In this document: positions 26,178 to 36,245 of the stretch, one piece after another
Numbering within the stretch: the first letter of the stretch is position 1
Layout: the number at the start of each line of letters is the position of its first letter
NCBI GenBank assembly: GCA_015698305.1
Contig: CP048620.1
Location: 956,557 to 1,020,556, forward strand
DNA length: 64,000 bases
Direction of reading: 5' to 3'
Origin: Candidatus Nitrohelix vancouverensis
GTDB taxonomy: Bacteria > Nitrospinota > Nitrospinia > Nitrospinales > VA-1
Made by a program: the position numbers and the translations under genes
The notes under the pieces: model-generated
Database searches by the model: none
What the model saw: the letters and a program-made list of their open reading frames with translations, nothing else
What the model was told of the DNA's origin: nothing

Positions 26178-27302
26178 ATGCACGATTTCTCAACGCTGAA
26201 CAATCAAATGGTGGAAGCCCCGCGCAAGAAAAGATTACGGACCCTGTTTTTTCTGATTTTATTCATGTCGCTGGGCGCGAATGTTTATTTTGTTTACTTT
26301 CAGGAACCGGAAATCGTTGCGCAGGAAACATCCGCGCGGGAAGAGATCAACCCGCTCATTTCCAATCAGCAAGAGACCGAGGTCGCGCATACGGTGGTGA
26401 AGACGGCGGTGATTTCTGATGAAGCCGAGCCGAACGAGCCTGAAGAATTGCAAATCGCATCCTTCCCGCGTTCGATGGATTCGGTCGATTCGACTGTCTT
26501 TCAGGTGCAGACAAAAATTCGCAATTCTCTGAGCTACTCCGTGTGCAAGTCGATCTCCAGCAAGGATGAATGTCAACCGCTGGCGGCGCATATCGCGCGT
26601 TTATTGTCCTGGTTCTTCGACGTCAACCGAAGCATGCGCAACGGCGATACGCTGGAAGCGCTCTACGAAAAACCGGGCGATGCCGACAGCATCAATGTCC
26701 TGAAGATGACTTACAAGAGCCGCCGCTTCAAGAAAACCTTTCAGGCCTATTTTTATAAAGGTCCGAATATGAAGTACGGCGCTTATTTTGACGAGACGGG
26801 AAAAGAGATCGCGCATCGTTTGAACGACGACCATGCGCCGATTCGCGACTACATGGAGATCACCTCCCTGCCCGGCGATTTTCGATCAGGCTCCCGCGGT
26901 CATTCAGGAACGGACTTCAAGGCGGAAGTGGGAACGCCGGTATTTTCCAGCTTTGACGGCGTTGTGAAACGCACGCAATGGAACATTCGTAACAACGGAT
27001 ACTGCATCGAAGTCGATCATCCCACCAAGGGATTGATGACGCGCTATCTGCACATGAGCCGGGTGCTGGTGAAACCGGGTCAGCGCGTGAAACGCGGCGA
27101 TAAAATCGGCGAATCGGGGAACACCGGGCGAACCTTCGCGCCGCATTTGCATTATGAAGTGTTAACGCGAAGCAAGGCGCGCAAGATACTCAATCCATTC
27201 GAATCCAAACATTTCACTTCTTATCAGCGTCGTTTGTCCGATGCGGATATGTCCTCCTTCGAGCAGTGGGTGCAGACCTTTTCCGAGTTGCGTCAGGGTT
27301 GA
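26178..27302 (+). CDS. M23 family murein peptidase, membrane-anchored
   Basis: 374 residues. A single N-terminal membrane segment (about 21-41) anchors it in the inner membrane with the rest periplasmic. The LytM domain has zinc ligands His242 and Asp246 (GHSGTDF) and His323/His325 (PHLHYEV), so it is probably an active endopeptidase cutting peptidoglycan cross-links. The linker (about 100-225) resembles the NlpD/YebA-type N-terminal domain. There is no clear ribosome site before the ATG. It is monocistronic and probably takes part in wall growth or cell separation. Confidence 0.9.
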   Translation: MHDFSTLNNQMVEAPRKKRLRTLFFLILFMSLGANVYFVYFQEPEIVAQETSAREEINPLISNQQETEVAHTVVKTAVISDEAEPNEPEELQIASFPRSMDSVDSTVFQVQTKIRNSLSYSVCKSISSKDECQPLAAHIARLLSWFFDVNRSMRNGDTLEALYEKPGDADSINVLKMTYKSRRFKKTFQAYFYKGPNMKYGAYFDETGKEIAHRLNDDHAPIRDYMEITSLPGDFRSGSRGHSGTDFKAEVGTPVFSSFDGVVKRTQWNIRNNGYCIEVDHPTKGLMTRYLHMSRVLVKPGQRVKRGDKIGESGNTGRTFAPHLHYEVLTRSKARKILNPFESKHFTSYQRRLSDADMSSFEQWVQTFSELRQG

Positions 27303-27377
27303 AGCGGGGGATGAATCTCGGAGTCCCGCGTTATCACGCCTTCTCTCCATGCGCGTAGCGAGCGCCACTCAAGCCAC

Positions 27378-28574
27378 ATGATTAAAATTGAAGTTTCGCG
27401 GGCCATGCAAAACAAAATCCGCAAGGGCTGGCCCTGGGTGTTCGACTACCAGATTGTCCAGCAAAGCGGTCGGGGAGTGGCGGGCGATCTTGGCGTGGTC
27501 TACGATTCGCAAAACAAATTCCTCGCCATCGGTTTGTACGATCCTGATTCGCCGCTTCGGTTGAGCATCCTGCAAAGCCGCAAACCGACCTCTATCGACG
27601 CCGCATTTTTCCGCCGTCAACTGCAAACAGCACGAGAGCGACGCCTGCCTTTACTCGAACAGGAAACGAACGGCTGTCGCTGGATTCATGGCGAGGGAGA
27701 CGGTTTTCCCGGGCTGGTTTTGGACGGTTACGCAGACACGGGCGTTTTGAAAATCTACTCCGCCGCCTGGTTCCCTCACATGGAAACCTTGCGATCTTTG
27801 ATCGAAGAGATTTTTAAATTCAAACGATGCGTTCTGCGTTTGAGCCGCAATCTTCAAGACAGGGAATCCCTGTCGAAATACGACTTCATTGAAGGGCAGA
27901 TGTTATTCGGTCCGGCGGTTCAGGGGGCTGTGCTGTTCAAGGAAAACGGGCTGGTCTTCGAGTGCGATCCGGTGAGAGGACAGAAGACGGGTTTTTTTCT
28001 CGACCAGAGGGACAATCGCGCGCGCGTGAAACAGTTGGCGAAAGGCAAGAGCGTGTTGAATGTGTTCAGTTATTCCGGCGCATTTTCCGTCTATGCCTTT
28101 TCCGGCGATTGCCGATCGGTTTTGGAAATTGATTTGAACCGTTTCGCGCTGGATGCGTCGCGGCGAAACTGCTTGCATAATTTTGACGAGTCTATTCTCA
28201 AGGCGAAAGGTTTAGAGCAGATGGAGGGAGACGCTTACGAGGCTTTGAGTGAGTTGCAGGCGCAGAAGCGGACTTTTGATTTGGTGATACTGGACCCGCC
28301 AGCTTTCGCTCGCAGTAAATCCCAGGCGCCCAAAGCGCTGGCGGCTTATTCACGACTGTCTCAACTGGGTTGCGCCGTGACGGCTCCTGGAGGCGTCTTG
28401 ATTGCGGCTTCATGCTCGAAGCCAGTCGGGGGTGACGAATTCTTTCAAGCGGTGTTGAACGGAGCCGAGGGACGCGTGACGGCGGAATTAGAGCGTACAG
28501 GGCATGCTCTGGACCATCCGGCGCCCTTTGCCGAATGCGAGTATCTCAAAGCGATTTATCTGAAGCTATCCTGA
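27378..28574 (+). CDS. Class I rRNA methyltransferase (RlmI-like)
   Basis: 398 residues. An N-terminal PUA domain (KIRKGWPWVFDYQI, about 10-75) binds RNA. A central RlmI-type region follows. The Rossmann SAM domain has NVFSYSGAFSVYAF and the catalytic DPPAFARSKSQ motif. The C-terminal half has the expected CSKPV segment with a cysteine. RlmI makes 5-methylcytosine at position 1962 of E. coli 23S rRNA; the same or a related site is likely but not proven. Encoded 75 bases after the M23 peptidase gene. Confidence 0.9.
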   Translation: MIKIEVSRAMQNKIRKGWPWVFDYQIVQQSGRGVAGDLGVVYDSQNKFLAIGLYDPDSPLRLSILQSRKPTSIDAAFFRRQLQTARERRLPLLEQETNGCRWIHGEGDGFPGLVLDGYADTGVLKIYSAAWFPHMETLRSLIEEIFKFKRCVLRLSRNLQDRESLSKYDFIEGQMLFGPAVQGAVLFKENGLVFECDPVRGQKTGFFLDQRDNRARVKQLAKGKSVLNVFSYSGAFSVYAFSGDCRSVLEIDLNRFALDASRRNCLHNFDESILKAKGLEQMEGDAYEALSELQAQKRTFDLVILDPPAFARSKSQAPKALAAYSRLSQLGCAVTAPGGVLIAASCSKPVGGDEFFQAVLNGAEGRVTAELERTGHALDHPAPFAECEYLKAIYLKLS

Positions 28575-28581
28575 GGGGGAA

Positions 28582-28685
28582 AGAAAGGCCTGAACGAAGC
28601 CGGTCTTTAAAATCGGATTTTCACAAGGCGGTCTGTCTAAAGATTTCTTAAGGGAGGGAAGAAAGGCCTGAATGAACCCGGTCTT
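28582..28685. repeat. Two 26-bp imperfect direct repeats
   Basis: Copies at 28582-28607 and 28660-28685 (beginning agaaaggcctgaa, ending ccggtctt) match at 24 of 26 positions, 78 bp apart, between the convergent methyltransferase and histone-like genes. No known element was recognised. Confidence 0.75.
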
Positions 28686-28793
28686 GAAAGAATTGGGGCG
28701 CTGAAACGAAAGACGGGGTTTTTAATTCCATTGTTACAAACTCCAACGGCGCCTTGCCGATTGTAAAATAAGCAGAGACGCCGTTGGGAATTT

Positions 28794-29114
28794 TCAGGGT
28801 GTTTTCTTTTTTGGAGCTGCCTTTTTTTTCGCGGCTTTTTTCTTCACGGCTTTTTTCTTCGGAGCCGCTTTCTTTACCGCTTTTTTCTTCACGGCCTTTT
28901 TCTTCGGAGCCGCTTTCTTTGCCGCTTTTTTCTTCACGGCTTTTTTCTTCGGAGCCGCTTTTTTCGCGGCTTTTTTCTTCACGGCTTTTTTCTTCGGAGC
29001 CGCTTTCTTTGCCGCTTTTTTCTTCACGACTTTTTTCTTCGGAGCCGCTTTCTTCTTTACGGCTTTCTTTTTTGGAGCTGCTTTTTTCTTCGCTGCTTTT
29101 TTCTTGGTTGCCAT
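28794..29114 (-). CDS. Histone H1-like lysine/alanine-repeat DNA-binding protein
   Basis: 106 residues, nearly all Lys, Ala, Pro and Val, with ATG 29114 supported by AAGGAG 6 bases upstream. The body is repeats of KKAAPKKKAVKKKAA, a 15-residue unit (45 bp), with five PKKK cores of the AAPKKKAV type. The DNA repeats are equally regular, so copy number may vary. Such proteins (bacterial H1-like, Hc1-like and AlgP C-terminal repeats) bind and compact DNA without sequence specificity. There is no other domain. Frames antisense or shifted to this gene are also open because of the repeats and are not genes. Confidence 0.85.
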   Translation of the reverse strand: MATKKKAAKKKAAPKKKAVKKKAAPKKKVVKKKAAKKAAPKKKAVKKKAAKKAAPKKKAVKKKAAKKAAPKKKAVKKKAVKKAAPKKKAVKKKAAKKKAAPKKKTP

Positions 29115-29269
29115 CAAGATCTCCTTTTAAATATTCGGTGTTCGTTTCAGCGCCCAAATATTTAAAAAATATTTTATGCGATACCCATTTAATGTCAAGA
29201 AAATATTCTTTGATTTAGTTTTGAAAACGGCGCTTGCGCGTGCGTTTTTTTTATTTAAAATAAATTTTT

Positions 29270-30034
29270 ATGATTACCTTTAAAATTTTAGAAGAAGAAA
29301 AAAAAATACTGCATGGAACGAGCCTTCGGGAAAGCTATGCCCAGAGCGGCTCAACTCGACGTTATAAAAAAATCGATTCGGACGCGCCGCGTTTAGCTAA
29401 ACAACGCGAATCTTTTTGCAATGACATTTACGATGCAAAAAGGGGAACATTTTTTTTGATGAAACAAGTGCATGGAGATGCGATTTATTTTTTAAAAAAT
29501 GAAGACAACGACCCGATGGCAACGCGTGAAATTTGCGCCGACGCGATCGTAACGCATCTTGTTGAACGACCGGTCGGCGTGTTGACCGCCGATTGCATTC
29601 CGGTTCTTGTCTTCGATCCGAAGCTTAAAATTTGCGCGGCGATTCATGCGGGGCGCAAGGGAAGCGGCTTGCGTATTTTTTATAAAACCGTTCGCGCTAT
29701 GCAAAAAGAATATGGATGCGCGTCGAAGAGTTTGATCGCCGCTATCGGACCGGGAATCTGCGGCGCGTGTTACGAAGTTGAGGAGGATTGTCTGCAGGCG
29801 TTCAAGGATAACTTTGACGACTGGACGCGTTTGGCGAAACGACAGACTAATGGAAAATTTCTTCTGGATCTGGTTCAGGCCAATCGCGAGGATGCGCTGG
29901 AGGCCGGGATTCTGGAAGATCGTCTTTCTCTTTCCGGTCATTGCACCGCGTGTCGAACCGACATGTTTTATTCCTATCGAAAGGAAGGCGCAACGGGGCG
30001 TTTGCTGACAGCGGCGATGTTGTTGACGGATTAG
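29270..30034 (+). CDS. pgeF: Peptidoglycan editing factor / laccase-domain protein (YfiH family)
   Basis: 254 residues, standard family length. The zinc/copper site is His68 (KQVHGD), Cys109 (LTADC) and His126 (AIHAG), with the conserved GPGICGACYEV and the C-terminal CTACRTDMFYSYR. YfiH in E. coli removes wrongly incorporated L-serine muropeptide precursors, and relatives act on purine nucleosides. It is cytosolic. The ATG has no visible ribosome site, and an AT-rich stretch with a small GC hairpin and 8 T (29224-29252) lies just upstream. Divergent from the histone-like gene. Confidence 0.88.
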   Translation: MITFKILEEEKKILHGTSLRESYAQSGSTRRYKKIDSDAPRLAKQRESFCNDIYDAKRGTFFLMKQVHGDAIYFLKNEDNDPMATREICADAIVTHLVERPVGVLTADCIPVLVFDPKLKICAAIHAGRKGSGLRIFYKTVRAMQKEYGCASKSLIAAIGPGICGACYEVEEDCLQAFKDNFDDWTRLAKRQTNGKFLLDLVQANREDALEAGILEDRLSLSGHCTACRTDMFYSYRKEGATGRLLTAAMLLTD

Positions 30035-30180
30035 GCGCTTGTAGCATTGCGGATATTGATTGCCGAATACTATCCTGCGCAGAACGGATAGTCGACCTTT
30101 ATCGAGTGAAGATTGAGGTTGCTTATCCGGCTTCAAACTCGTAATAATTCATATAACATTCCTGAACCTACCTATTAATA

Positions 30181-31956
30181 ATGAACGAGTCATCACAAAG
30201 CAACGCATCGACGGGATCTCCGTTTCCTGTGGACTGGATATACTCCCGACCGCGCGAGGTGGAAAACCTGCTTTCTTCCATGTCTGTGCAGGAGCAGGCG
30301 CAGGAAATCCTGAGCATGCCCTTGCGTTGCAAAGTGGATGCGCTGACCTTGTGCGAACGCGCCGAGGAAGTCATTCAATTGTTGCCGGAAGAGGAAGTGT
30401 ATCAGATGGTCAAAGAGAAGGGCGAGTCGGACTCGCTGGCGGTGCTTGCGATCGCGACCCCGGATCAGTTGCAGTTCATGTTCGACGTGGAATGGTGGCA
30501 GGGCGACAAGTTCAAACCGGATCGGGCCATGGAATGGGTGGAGATTCTGGATCAGGCGGAGGAGTCCAAATTCATGGAATGGATTCTGACCGAAGAGTTC
30601 GAGCAGAAGGTCATGCTCATGCAATCCCTGATCAAGGTGTACAAGCAGGACGAGATGACGGATTCCTATGAGGGCGTGGAAGGATTGGATCATTTCTCGC
30701 CGGACGGGGTTTACGATATTTTCTTCAAGACGGAAGACTATAGCGCGATCAAGAAAGCGATTTTGCGTTTGCGTGAAGCGGAAGAAGGGGTTTATTTTTC
30801 CTTGATGGAAGCGGTGATCTGGTATCCCGTCACGCAGACGGTGGAACGCGCTTACCATTGGCGTCAGGTGCGCTCAAGCGCGCACGGCATCCCTGAGTTT
30901 GAAGAGGCGATCCAGGTTTACAGCGCGCTCAAGCCGGAAGCTTTGCGGGAACCGGCGCCGGACGCCTCGCATTTTGAACGAAGCGACGCTTACCTGCCCC
31001 CGGCGTATCCTTTGATCGACGGGGGGGACCATTCGTTCTACAAACAATGCCTGGGCGTGATGAAAGCGGGCAGTCGTTTCGATGCGATTCGCTGGGAGAT
31101 GGTTTACCTGGGCAACAAGGTCATGGTGGCGGATCAGTTGGACGCTTCGGATGCGGAGTCGCGCAAGAAAGTTCTTCAGAAAGTCATGGGCTACGTCAAT
31201 ATCGGTCTGCAACTGGGGGCTGAAGGTGATCCGGAAAAAGGCGCGCGCATATTGGAAAAAACCTGGTTGCAACCTTTGTTTCAGGTCGGTTACGAACGAT
31301 TGTTTCAACTCAAGGCGAAGGCGCAACAGTTGATCAGCGAGCGCGGCAAGGCGCTGGAATATCTCATGCCGCCGGTGGACAAGGAGCGGATCGCGGCCCT
31401 GATGGGACGCTTCCCGCAAATCTGGAGTCTGGAAACGGTCGATACAGCGATTGACTGGCGCGATTTTCAAGACCTTGAGGAAGTTGTGGCAATGGAAGAC
31501 TTTCTGGATCGACAACGATTTCATGCGCGCCTGGCATCTACGGTTTTGTCGCTGAATGAAATTGGGCTGGAGCAATTGACTCAGGACTCGACCTTTCCTG
31601 AAAGCAAGGACGCGATGAATATCGTCTGCATCGTCTCGACGGCGCTTGCGGGTCATATCCTGTATCAAGGGGTGCAATGCGAGCCGCTTGCCGATAGCGC
31701 GGCGCGGAGTTTTTTGAAGATGTTCTTTCTGCCGAATGTGTATCAGGGCGACGCGAAAGAGCCGAACCCGGATTTGATCGCGAGTTTTAAGGAAGCCTTG
31801 CAGAATCAACCGATGGCCTGGGTCGATAGCGACAAGCGTTACCTTGATGAGTTGTTGGATTTTTGTGTTGCGCAATTGAAGGAGCAATTCGGGCAATTGA
31901 ACCCGAACGCGGCGATTGACTGGAAATACACTCAGGGACTTTGCCTCAAATTGTAA
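30181..31956 (+). CDS. DUF6178-like protein
   Basis: A 591-residue acidic, largely alpha-helical protein without a signal peptide or membrane segment. It has the conserved opening (EILSMPLRCKVDALTLCERAE) followed by LPEEEVYQMVKEKGESDSLAVLAIATPDQLQFMFDVEWW, which I associate with DUF6178 of deltaproteobacterial-type genomes. That assignment is from memory. Function unknown. The repeated pattern of aspartate/glutamate with aromatic residues suggests protein-protein contacts. It stands alone, 146 bases after pgeF. Confidence 0.65.
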   Translation: MNESSQSNASTGSPFPVDWIYSRPREVENLLSSMSVQEQAQEILSMPLRCKVDALTLCERAEEVIQLLPEEEVYQMVKEKGESDSLAVLAIATPDQLQFMFDVEWWQGDKFKPDRAMEWVEILDQAEESKFMEWILTEEFEQKVMLMQSLIKVYKQDEMTDSYEGVEGLDHFSPDGVYDIFFKTEDYSAIKKAILRLREAEEGVYFSLMEAVIWYPVTQTVERAYHWRQVRSSAHGIPEFEEAIQVYSALKPEALREPAPDASHFERSDAYLPPAYPLIDGGDHSFYKQCLGVMKAGSRFDAIRWEMVYLGNKVMVADQLDASDAESRKKVLQKVMGYVNIGLQLGAEGDPEKGARILEKTWLQPLFQVGYERLFQLKAKAQQLISERGKALEYLMPPVDKERIAALMGRFPQIWSLETVDTAIDWRDFQDLEEVVAMEDFLDRQRFHARLASTVLSLNEIGLEQLTQDSTFPESKDAMNIVCIVSTALAGHILYQGVQCEPLADSAARSFLKMFFLPNVYQGDAKEPNPDLIASFKEALQNQPMAWVDSDKRYLDELLDFCVAQLKEQFGQLNPNAAIDWKYTQGLCLKL

Positions 31957-32085
31957 TTCAGAGCTTCGGTTTTTTTCTATTTTAAATTAGAATAAAAAAT
32001 AGTACCATTTGCCAATCCATCTAGGTATTATCGGGCGTTTTGCAAGATATACAGAACGTTTTCACTTATTAAGGTATTTAATCCA

Positions 32086-32298
32086 ATGGTTGAACAATCC
32101 AAGGTTGAGCAAACCAAATCGACGGAAGAGCAAAAGGCAGAGCCGAAAGTAAAACCCGAGGACGTAAAGCCCGAGGATATGGGCATGCTCGATTCTTATG
32201 GCTCCTTTCCGATTTGGCTTCTTAAGGGAATACAGTTGGTAACGCCGGAGTTTCTGATTTCTAAAACCCCTCCTCCTAAACCCAAAGTACGCAACTAA
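32086..32298 (+). CDS. Small protein of unknown function upstream of purH
   Basis: 70 residues. The first half is highly charged and low-complexity (Lys/Glu/Pro: [16 protein letters not shown]). The second half ([24 protein letters not shown]) is amphipathic and could sit on the membrane. AAGG lies about 10 bases upstream. It ends 8 bases before purH, so the two are probably co-transcribed and coupled. Not recognised; no link to purine synthesis can be shown. Confidence 0.6.
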   Translation: MVEQSKVEQTKSTEEQKAEPKVKPEDVKPEDMGMLDSYGSFPIWLLKGIQLVTPEFLISKTPPPKPKVRN

Positions 32299-32306
32299 TC
32301 GATTCA

Positions 32307-33866
32307 ATGAATAAGATTCAACGGGCGCTGATCAGCGTCTCCGACAAGACAGGTGTGGCCGACTTCGCCAAAAAATTGAGCGCCCTGGGCGTGGAAATCC
32401 TTTCGACGGGCGGCACTGCCCGGCTGTTGAAAGAAAACGGCGTTGCCGTGGTTCCCGTTTCAGACGTTACGGGCTTTCCGGAAATGATGGACGGACGCGT
32501 GAAAACGCTTCATCCCAAAGTGCATGGCGGCATTCTGGGTCGGCGCGATATTCCCGAACATATGGAGGCGATGCGTTCGCACGGCATTGGCGCCATTGAT
32601 ATGGTGGTGGTCAACCTGTACCCCTTTGAGGAAACGATTGCGAAAGAGTCCTGCGATCTTGCGGAAGCGGTGGAGAATATCGATATCGGCGGCCCGGCGA
32701 TGGTGCGTTCTGCGGCCAAAAATTTTCAGGACGTTTCGATTGTGGTGAACCCTTCTGATTACGCAATCGTGCTCGCGGAAATGGCCGAAAACGACGGCGC
32801 CACAACGCTGGCCACGCGCATGCGTTTGAGTCGCGACGCCTATGCGCATACGGCGCGCTACGATTCCCTGATCGCCACTTACCTGACGAATCAACTGGGT
32901 GAAGAGTCGGCGTTTCCGGCGTTGTTTCAGCCCCCCTTCGAAAAAATTCAGGACCTGCGCTACGGCGAAAACCCTCATCAGAGCGCGGCGTTTTACAAAG
33001 AACCGAACCCGCAGTCGGTGGATGTGGTGTCGGCAAAGCAATTGCAGGGCAAAGAACTGTCCTTCAATAATATTCTCGATTTGAACGCGGCCTGGGAACT
33101 GGCGGTTGAGTTTGATGAAACGGCGGCGGTCATTATCAAGCACACCAATCCTTGCGGCGTGGCGCTCGACGACGATTTGACTCAAGCCTTCATCAAGGCG
33201 CGTGAAACCGACCCGACTTCCGCCTTTGGCGGCATCATCGGCGTGAATCGTCCTGTGGACGGAACGCTTGCGGATGAAATCACAAAAAATTTCGTGGAAG
33301 CGGTGATCGCTCCGGGTTTTTCACCGGAAGCGCTGGAAATATTTTCAGCCAAAAAGAATGTCCGGCTCATGGAAATGCCTCCGATCGACAAGACGCGACC
33401 GGCGCAGGGAGATTTTGATTTCAAGCGCGTCGGCGGCGGGTTCCTGGTGCAAAACTGGGATCGGGCGGTGTACGACGAGAAGAAACTCAAGCCTGTGTCC
33501 AAACTTTCACCGACGGATGCGATGATGGACGATTTGAAATTCGCCTGGCGCGTCGCCAAGCATGTCAAGTCGAACGCCATTGTCTACGCAAAGAACAGGG
33601 AAACCCTGGGCGTGGGCGCGGGTCAGATGAGCCGCGTGGATTCGGCGAAGATCGCCGTGTCCAAGGCGAACAAATCTCTTGAAGATTGCGTGATGGCTTC
33701 CGATGCGTTTTTCCCTTTTCGCGATTCCATCGACGAAGCGGCGAAATGCAATGTCAAAGCCGTGATTCAGCCGGGCGGTTCGATCCGAGACGACGAAGTC
33801 GTTCAAGCGGCGGACGAACATGGCATGGTCATGGTGTTCACGGGCATGCGGCATTTTCGCCACTGA
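32307..33866 (+). CDS. purH: Bifunctional AICAR transformylase / IMP cyclohydrolase
   Basis: 519 residues. The N-terminal IMP cyclohydrolase domain (about 1-145) has SVSDKTG, STGGTA and [13 protein letters not shown]. The C-terminal transformylase has [11 protein letters not shown], the catalytic KHTNPCG and ends [13 protein letters not shown]...TGMRHFRH. It carries out the last two steps of IMP synthesis using 10-formyl-THF. It is separated from the purSQLF cluster by about 15 kb. Confidence 0.97.
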   Translation: MNKIQRALISVSDKTGVADFAKKLSALGVEILSTGGTARLLKENGVAVVPVSDVTGFPEMMDGRVKTLHPKVHGGILGRRDIPEHMEAMRSHGIGAIDMVVVNLYPFEETIAKESCDLAEAVENIDIGGPAMVRSAAKNFQDVSIVVNPSDYAIVLAEMAENDGATTLATRMRLSRDAYAHTARYDSLIATYLTNQLGEESAFPALFQPPFEKIQDLRYGENPHQSAAFYKEPNPQSVDVVSAKQLQGKELSFNNILDLNAAWELAVEFDETAAVIIKHTNPCGVALDDDLTQAFIKARETDPTSAFGGIIGVNRPVDGTLADEITKNFVEAVIAPGFSPEALEIFSAKKNVRLMEMPPIDKTRPAQGDFDFKRVGGGFLVQNWDRAVYDEKKLKPVSKLSPTDAMMDDLKFAWRVAKHVKSNAIVYAKNRETLGVGAGQMSRVDSAKIAVSKANKSLEDCVMASDAFFPFRDSIDEAAKCNVKAVIQPGGSIRDDEVVQAADEHGMVMVFTGMRHFRH

Positions 33867-33991
33867 GTTGTCCTTTTTTATTTTTCCCCATTATAATTAA
33901 AGAACCGGGTTCAAGCGCGGGCCGAGTTGCGCCGATAAGCAGTTGAGGCGTTATGGCGTCGAGTTGCGTTTAATTTTGGGAGTCGAGTTCT

Positions 33992-34759
33992 ATGGGCGGG
34001 TTCGGGAAATTTATCTTTTACTCTTTTCTGGCGTCGATTGCGGGCGGCTATTTCGCATGGAAGACCTATGCCCCTGCAGTCAAGGCGGAGTGGAACGAGT
34101 TGAAGGACAAGCACCCGGAGAAGCACGCCAAAATGGCCGAAGAACTGAAGTCGGGTAATTTGCAAAACGCGAAAACCCTGTATCACGAAATCGACGCGAT
34201 GACTTACGAGGAGGTGCTGAACCTTCGTTACAAGAAGTTCGATAAAAAACGTCGAACCAACAAAGAATTTCGCATGAAAGAGTGGGGCAAGGAACTGGAA
34301 CTACGCGCCACAACGCGGGATGAACGCGCTTCTGTGCATGAGACTAAATTGCAGGAACTGAAGGCATTGAATGAAAGCGACGACCCGACCACCGCACAGG
34401 TGGTTTGGAAGGGCATGTCCTCTTTGGAAAAGGGCGCGGCGCTTCGCTCCAACTGCGCGAAATACCTCGATCTGGAGCGCCGCGAACAACTGCGCAGGAA
34501 GTCTCTCGGACTTCCCGCAACCGCGCCGTTACTGAACCTCCCCAACCGACCCGAGATATCCTCGGCGACCTACTGTTCCCACCTGATTTCCGACACCTTG
34601 AATCCGCAACAGGTCGAGGCGGTCATCCTCGCTCTGAAAAGCAAGCTGAATTATTTTTATTTTGTAGAGATGTTACGCGAAATTGGCATCGATCCGAAAG
34701 CGGTCTTCTCTGACACGCAACAACTCAACTCGATGGCCGGGGATTACGTCGATTCCTGA
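33992..34759 (+). CDS. Membrane-anchored charged protein, unknown function
   Basis: 255 residues with GGGAG 9 bases before the ATG. One N-terminal membrane segment (about 6-24) is followed by a long, highly charged helical region, including EELKSGNLQNAKTLYHEIDAMTYEEVLNLRYKKFDKKRR. The C-terminal part (about 165-255) is more globular and ends with a DSMAGDYVDS-like tail. No recognised domain. Convergent with the HAMP-domain gene, leaving 11 bases between stops. Confidence 0.7.
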   Translation: MGGFGKFIFYSFLASIAGGYFAWKTYAPAVKAEWNELKDKHPEKHAKMAEELKSGNLQNAKTLYHEIDAMTYEEVLNLRYKKFDKKRRTNKEFRMKEWGKELELRATTRDERASVHETKLQELKALNESDDPTTAQVVWKGMSSLEKGAALRSNCAKYLDLERREQLRRKSLGLPATAPLLNLPNRPEISSATYCSHLISDTLNPQQVEAVILALKSKLNYFYFVEMLREIGIDPKAVFSDTQQLNSMAGDYVDS

Positions 34760-34770
34760 GTCGCGCTCGA

Positions 34771-35235
34771 TCAGACCTGGACGCTGGATTTTTCTTTGAG
34801 TTGTTCGCGCAATTCGGTGATGGCGGTGGTGAGTTGTTTCAACTCAGTGTTGCTGTTGAATTCGGGAGGATCGATTTCGCTTTGCAGGCTGGCGTATTCA
34901 ATCATCCTGTTCAGCGGGCGAATGATGAGGCTGAAGGTGTAGGCCGCGCCGATGATGGAGACCAGACTGCCGACGATGGCGACGCCGAGCATCTCGTCTT
35001 TCAACTGCTCGGTGGAGCGGGTGACCCGGTTTTTGAGAACGGTCATTTGTTCCGCCGTCATGCTTTCCGGGTTGATGGTTTGCACGATGCGGTCGACCTG
35101 CCCCAACTGCACAAACAAAAAGAAGGCCATGTAGCCCAGACAGGAAATGGAGACGATGTAACCCGTCATCAATACATTGATGATGCTTTTTTTCTCGCCG
35201 GGCAACTCGTCCCGGAAAATTGGATTTTTGCTCAT
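34771..35235 (-). CDS. Two-TM HAMP-domain protein without output domain
   Basis: 154 residues with membrane segments at about 20-44 and 82-104. A short periplasmic part between them (DRIVQTINPESMTAEQMTVLKNRVTRSTEQLKDE) looks helical. A HAMP-like region follows (LIIRPLNRMIEYASLQSEID...LKQLTTAITELREQL). It lacks a kinase, cyclase or chemotaxis signalling domain. It may relay a periplasmic signal to a partner or be a remnant of a larger sensor. The start overlaps the M48 protease stop by 4 bases. Confidence 0.75.
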   Translation of the reverse strand: MSKNPIFRDELPGEKKSIINVLMTGYIVSISCLGYMAFFLFVQLGQVDRIVQTINPESMTAEQMTVLKNRVTRSTEQLKDEMLGVAIVGSLVSIIGAAYTFSLIIRPLNRMIEYASLQSEIDPPEFNSNTELKQLTTAITELREQLKEKSSVQV

Positions 35236-36245
35236 GGTTTCGGAGAGACAAACGATACAAAGCGTTTGGCGAGTAAAGGATATTGCGCTGAATTTTGATA
35301 ACGTCCCATCGCCTTGGTCAGGCTTCCATAGCGGTTTGAAAAACTGGGGTGCGTCTTGTTGAATACGGATTGTTTCGATTCCTGCGACTGACCCAGTATC
35401 TTCAAGGATTCGAGCAGACCCTTGGGGTGATAGCCGAGACGATAGGCAAACTCGGTTCCGTATCGATCGGCTTCATATTCGAGTTTGGGATCGAGGCCCT
35501 TCTCAAAGATCAGTTGCGAACTGAAAGCGATCAACTGATCGAGCAGGTCGAGCTTCTTCCCGGATGCGGCGTTGGCGATGGAGCCGATGCCCTGCAGTTT
35601 ACGATTTTCTTCAATGGCGGACAGCGCGTGCTTGTTGCTGACATGGGCGATTTCGTGGCCCAGAACGCCCGCCAACTGCGCTTCATTTTGCAACATTTCG
35701 ATCAAGCCGCGGCTGATTAACACATAACCGCCGGGCGTAGCGAATGCGTTGGGATACTGGGTGTCGATGATCGCGAAATGATAGTCGATGTCGGGGCGGT
35801 TGGACACTTCCGCCAGATTTTTGCCGATCAGGTTGACGTAGCGCTCCAGTTTGGGGTTCGCGTAGGCGCCGCCAAATTTGTTGAAGGCTTCCACCGCCAG
35901 CATGCCGCCGATTTCTTTTTCTTCATCATAGGTCAGAGGTTGTAGTTTTTGAAATCCCTGCAAACCCTGTTTGATGCGTCCTGTGGTCTTGTTGTCGACG
36001 CCGAACAAGGCGCCGCCGAGATCAATGAGTCCGGGTTCTTCGCCTTCGGCGTCGTTATGATTTTCTGTTTGCGACGGTTGTTTGGCGGGTTCCTGTTGCT
36101 TGGGTTCTTCTTGCGGGGCTGGTTTCTTTTCCAGTTTCTCCAGCGTGCGTCCCAGATCGCCCAGAGAAAAAGCATAGGCAAAGGGCGCGTAACCCAGCAG
36201 AAGTATCAGCGCCAATCGGCGTATCCAGCGGCTTGATGTGTTCAT
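35232..36245 (-). CDS. M48 family zinc metalloprotease, periplasmic
   Basis: 337 residues with a signal peptide (1-25, cleavage after AYA). A Pro/Gln/Glu-rich linker spans about 40-70. The catalytic motif HEIAH is at 197-201 in GHEIAHVSNKHA, with the downstream EYEAD (256-260) supplying the third zinc ligand. Such BepA/LoiP-like proteases degrade or help fold outer-membrane proteins. It lies in the middle of an SH3-protease-HAMP operon with 4-base overlaps on both sides. Confidence 0.9.
   Translation of the reverse strand: MNTSSRWIRRLALILLLGYAPFAYAFSLGDLGRTLEKLEKKPAPQEEPKQQEPAKQPSQTENHNDAEGEEPGLIDLGGALFGVDNKTTGRIKQGLQGFQKLQPLTYDEEKEIGGMLAVEAFNKFGGAYANPKLERYVNLIGKNLAEVSNRPDIDYHFAIIDTQYPNAFATPGGYVLISRGLIEMLQNEAQLAGVLGHEIAHVSNKHALSAIEENRKLQGIGSIANAASGKKLDLLDQLIAFSSQLIFEKGLDPKLEYEADRYGTEFAYRLGYHPKGLLESLKILGQSQESKQSVFNKTHPSFSNRYGSLTKAMGRYQNSAQYPLLAKRFVSFVSPKP

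Noticed and set aside
28648-29218. Two further open frames over the histone-like repeat, one on each strand
   Set aside because: The regular 45-bp repeat keeps all frames free of stops; only the Lys/Ala frame has a ribosome site and a sensible protein.
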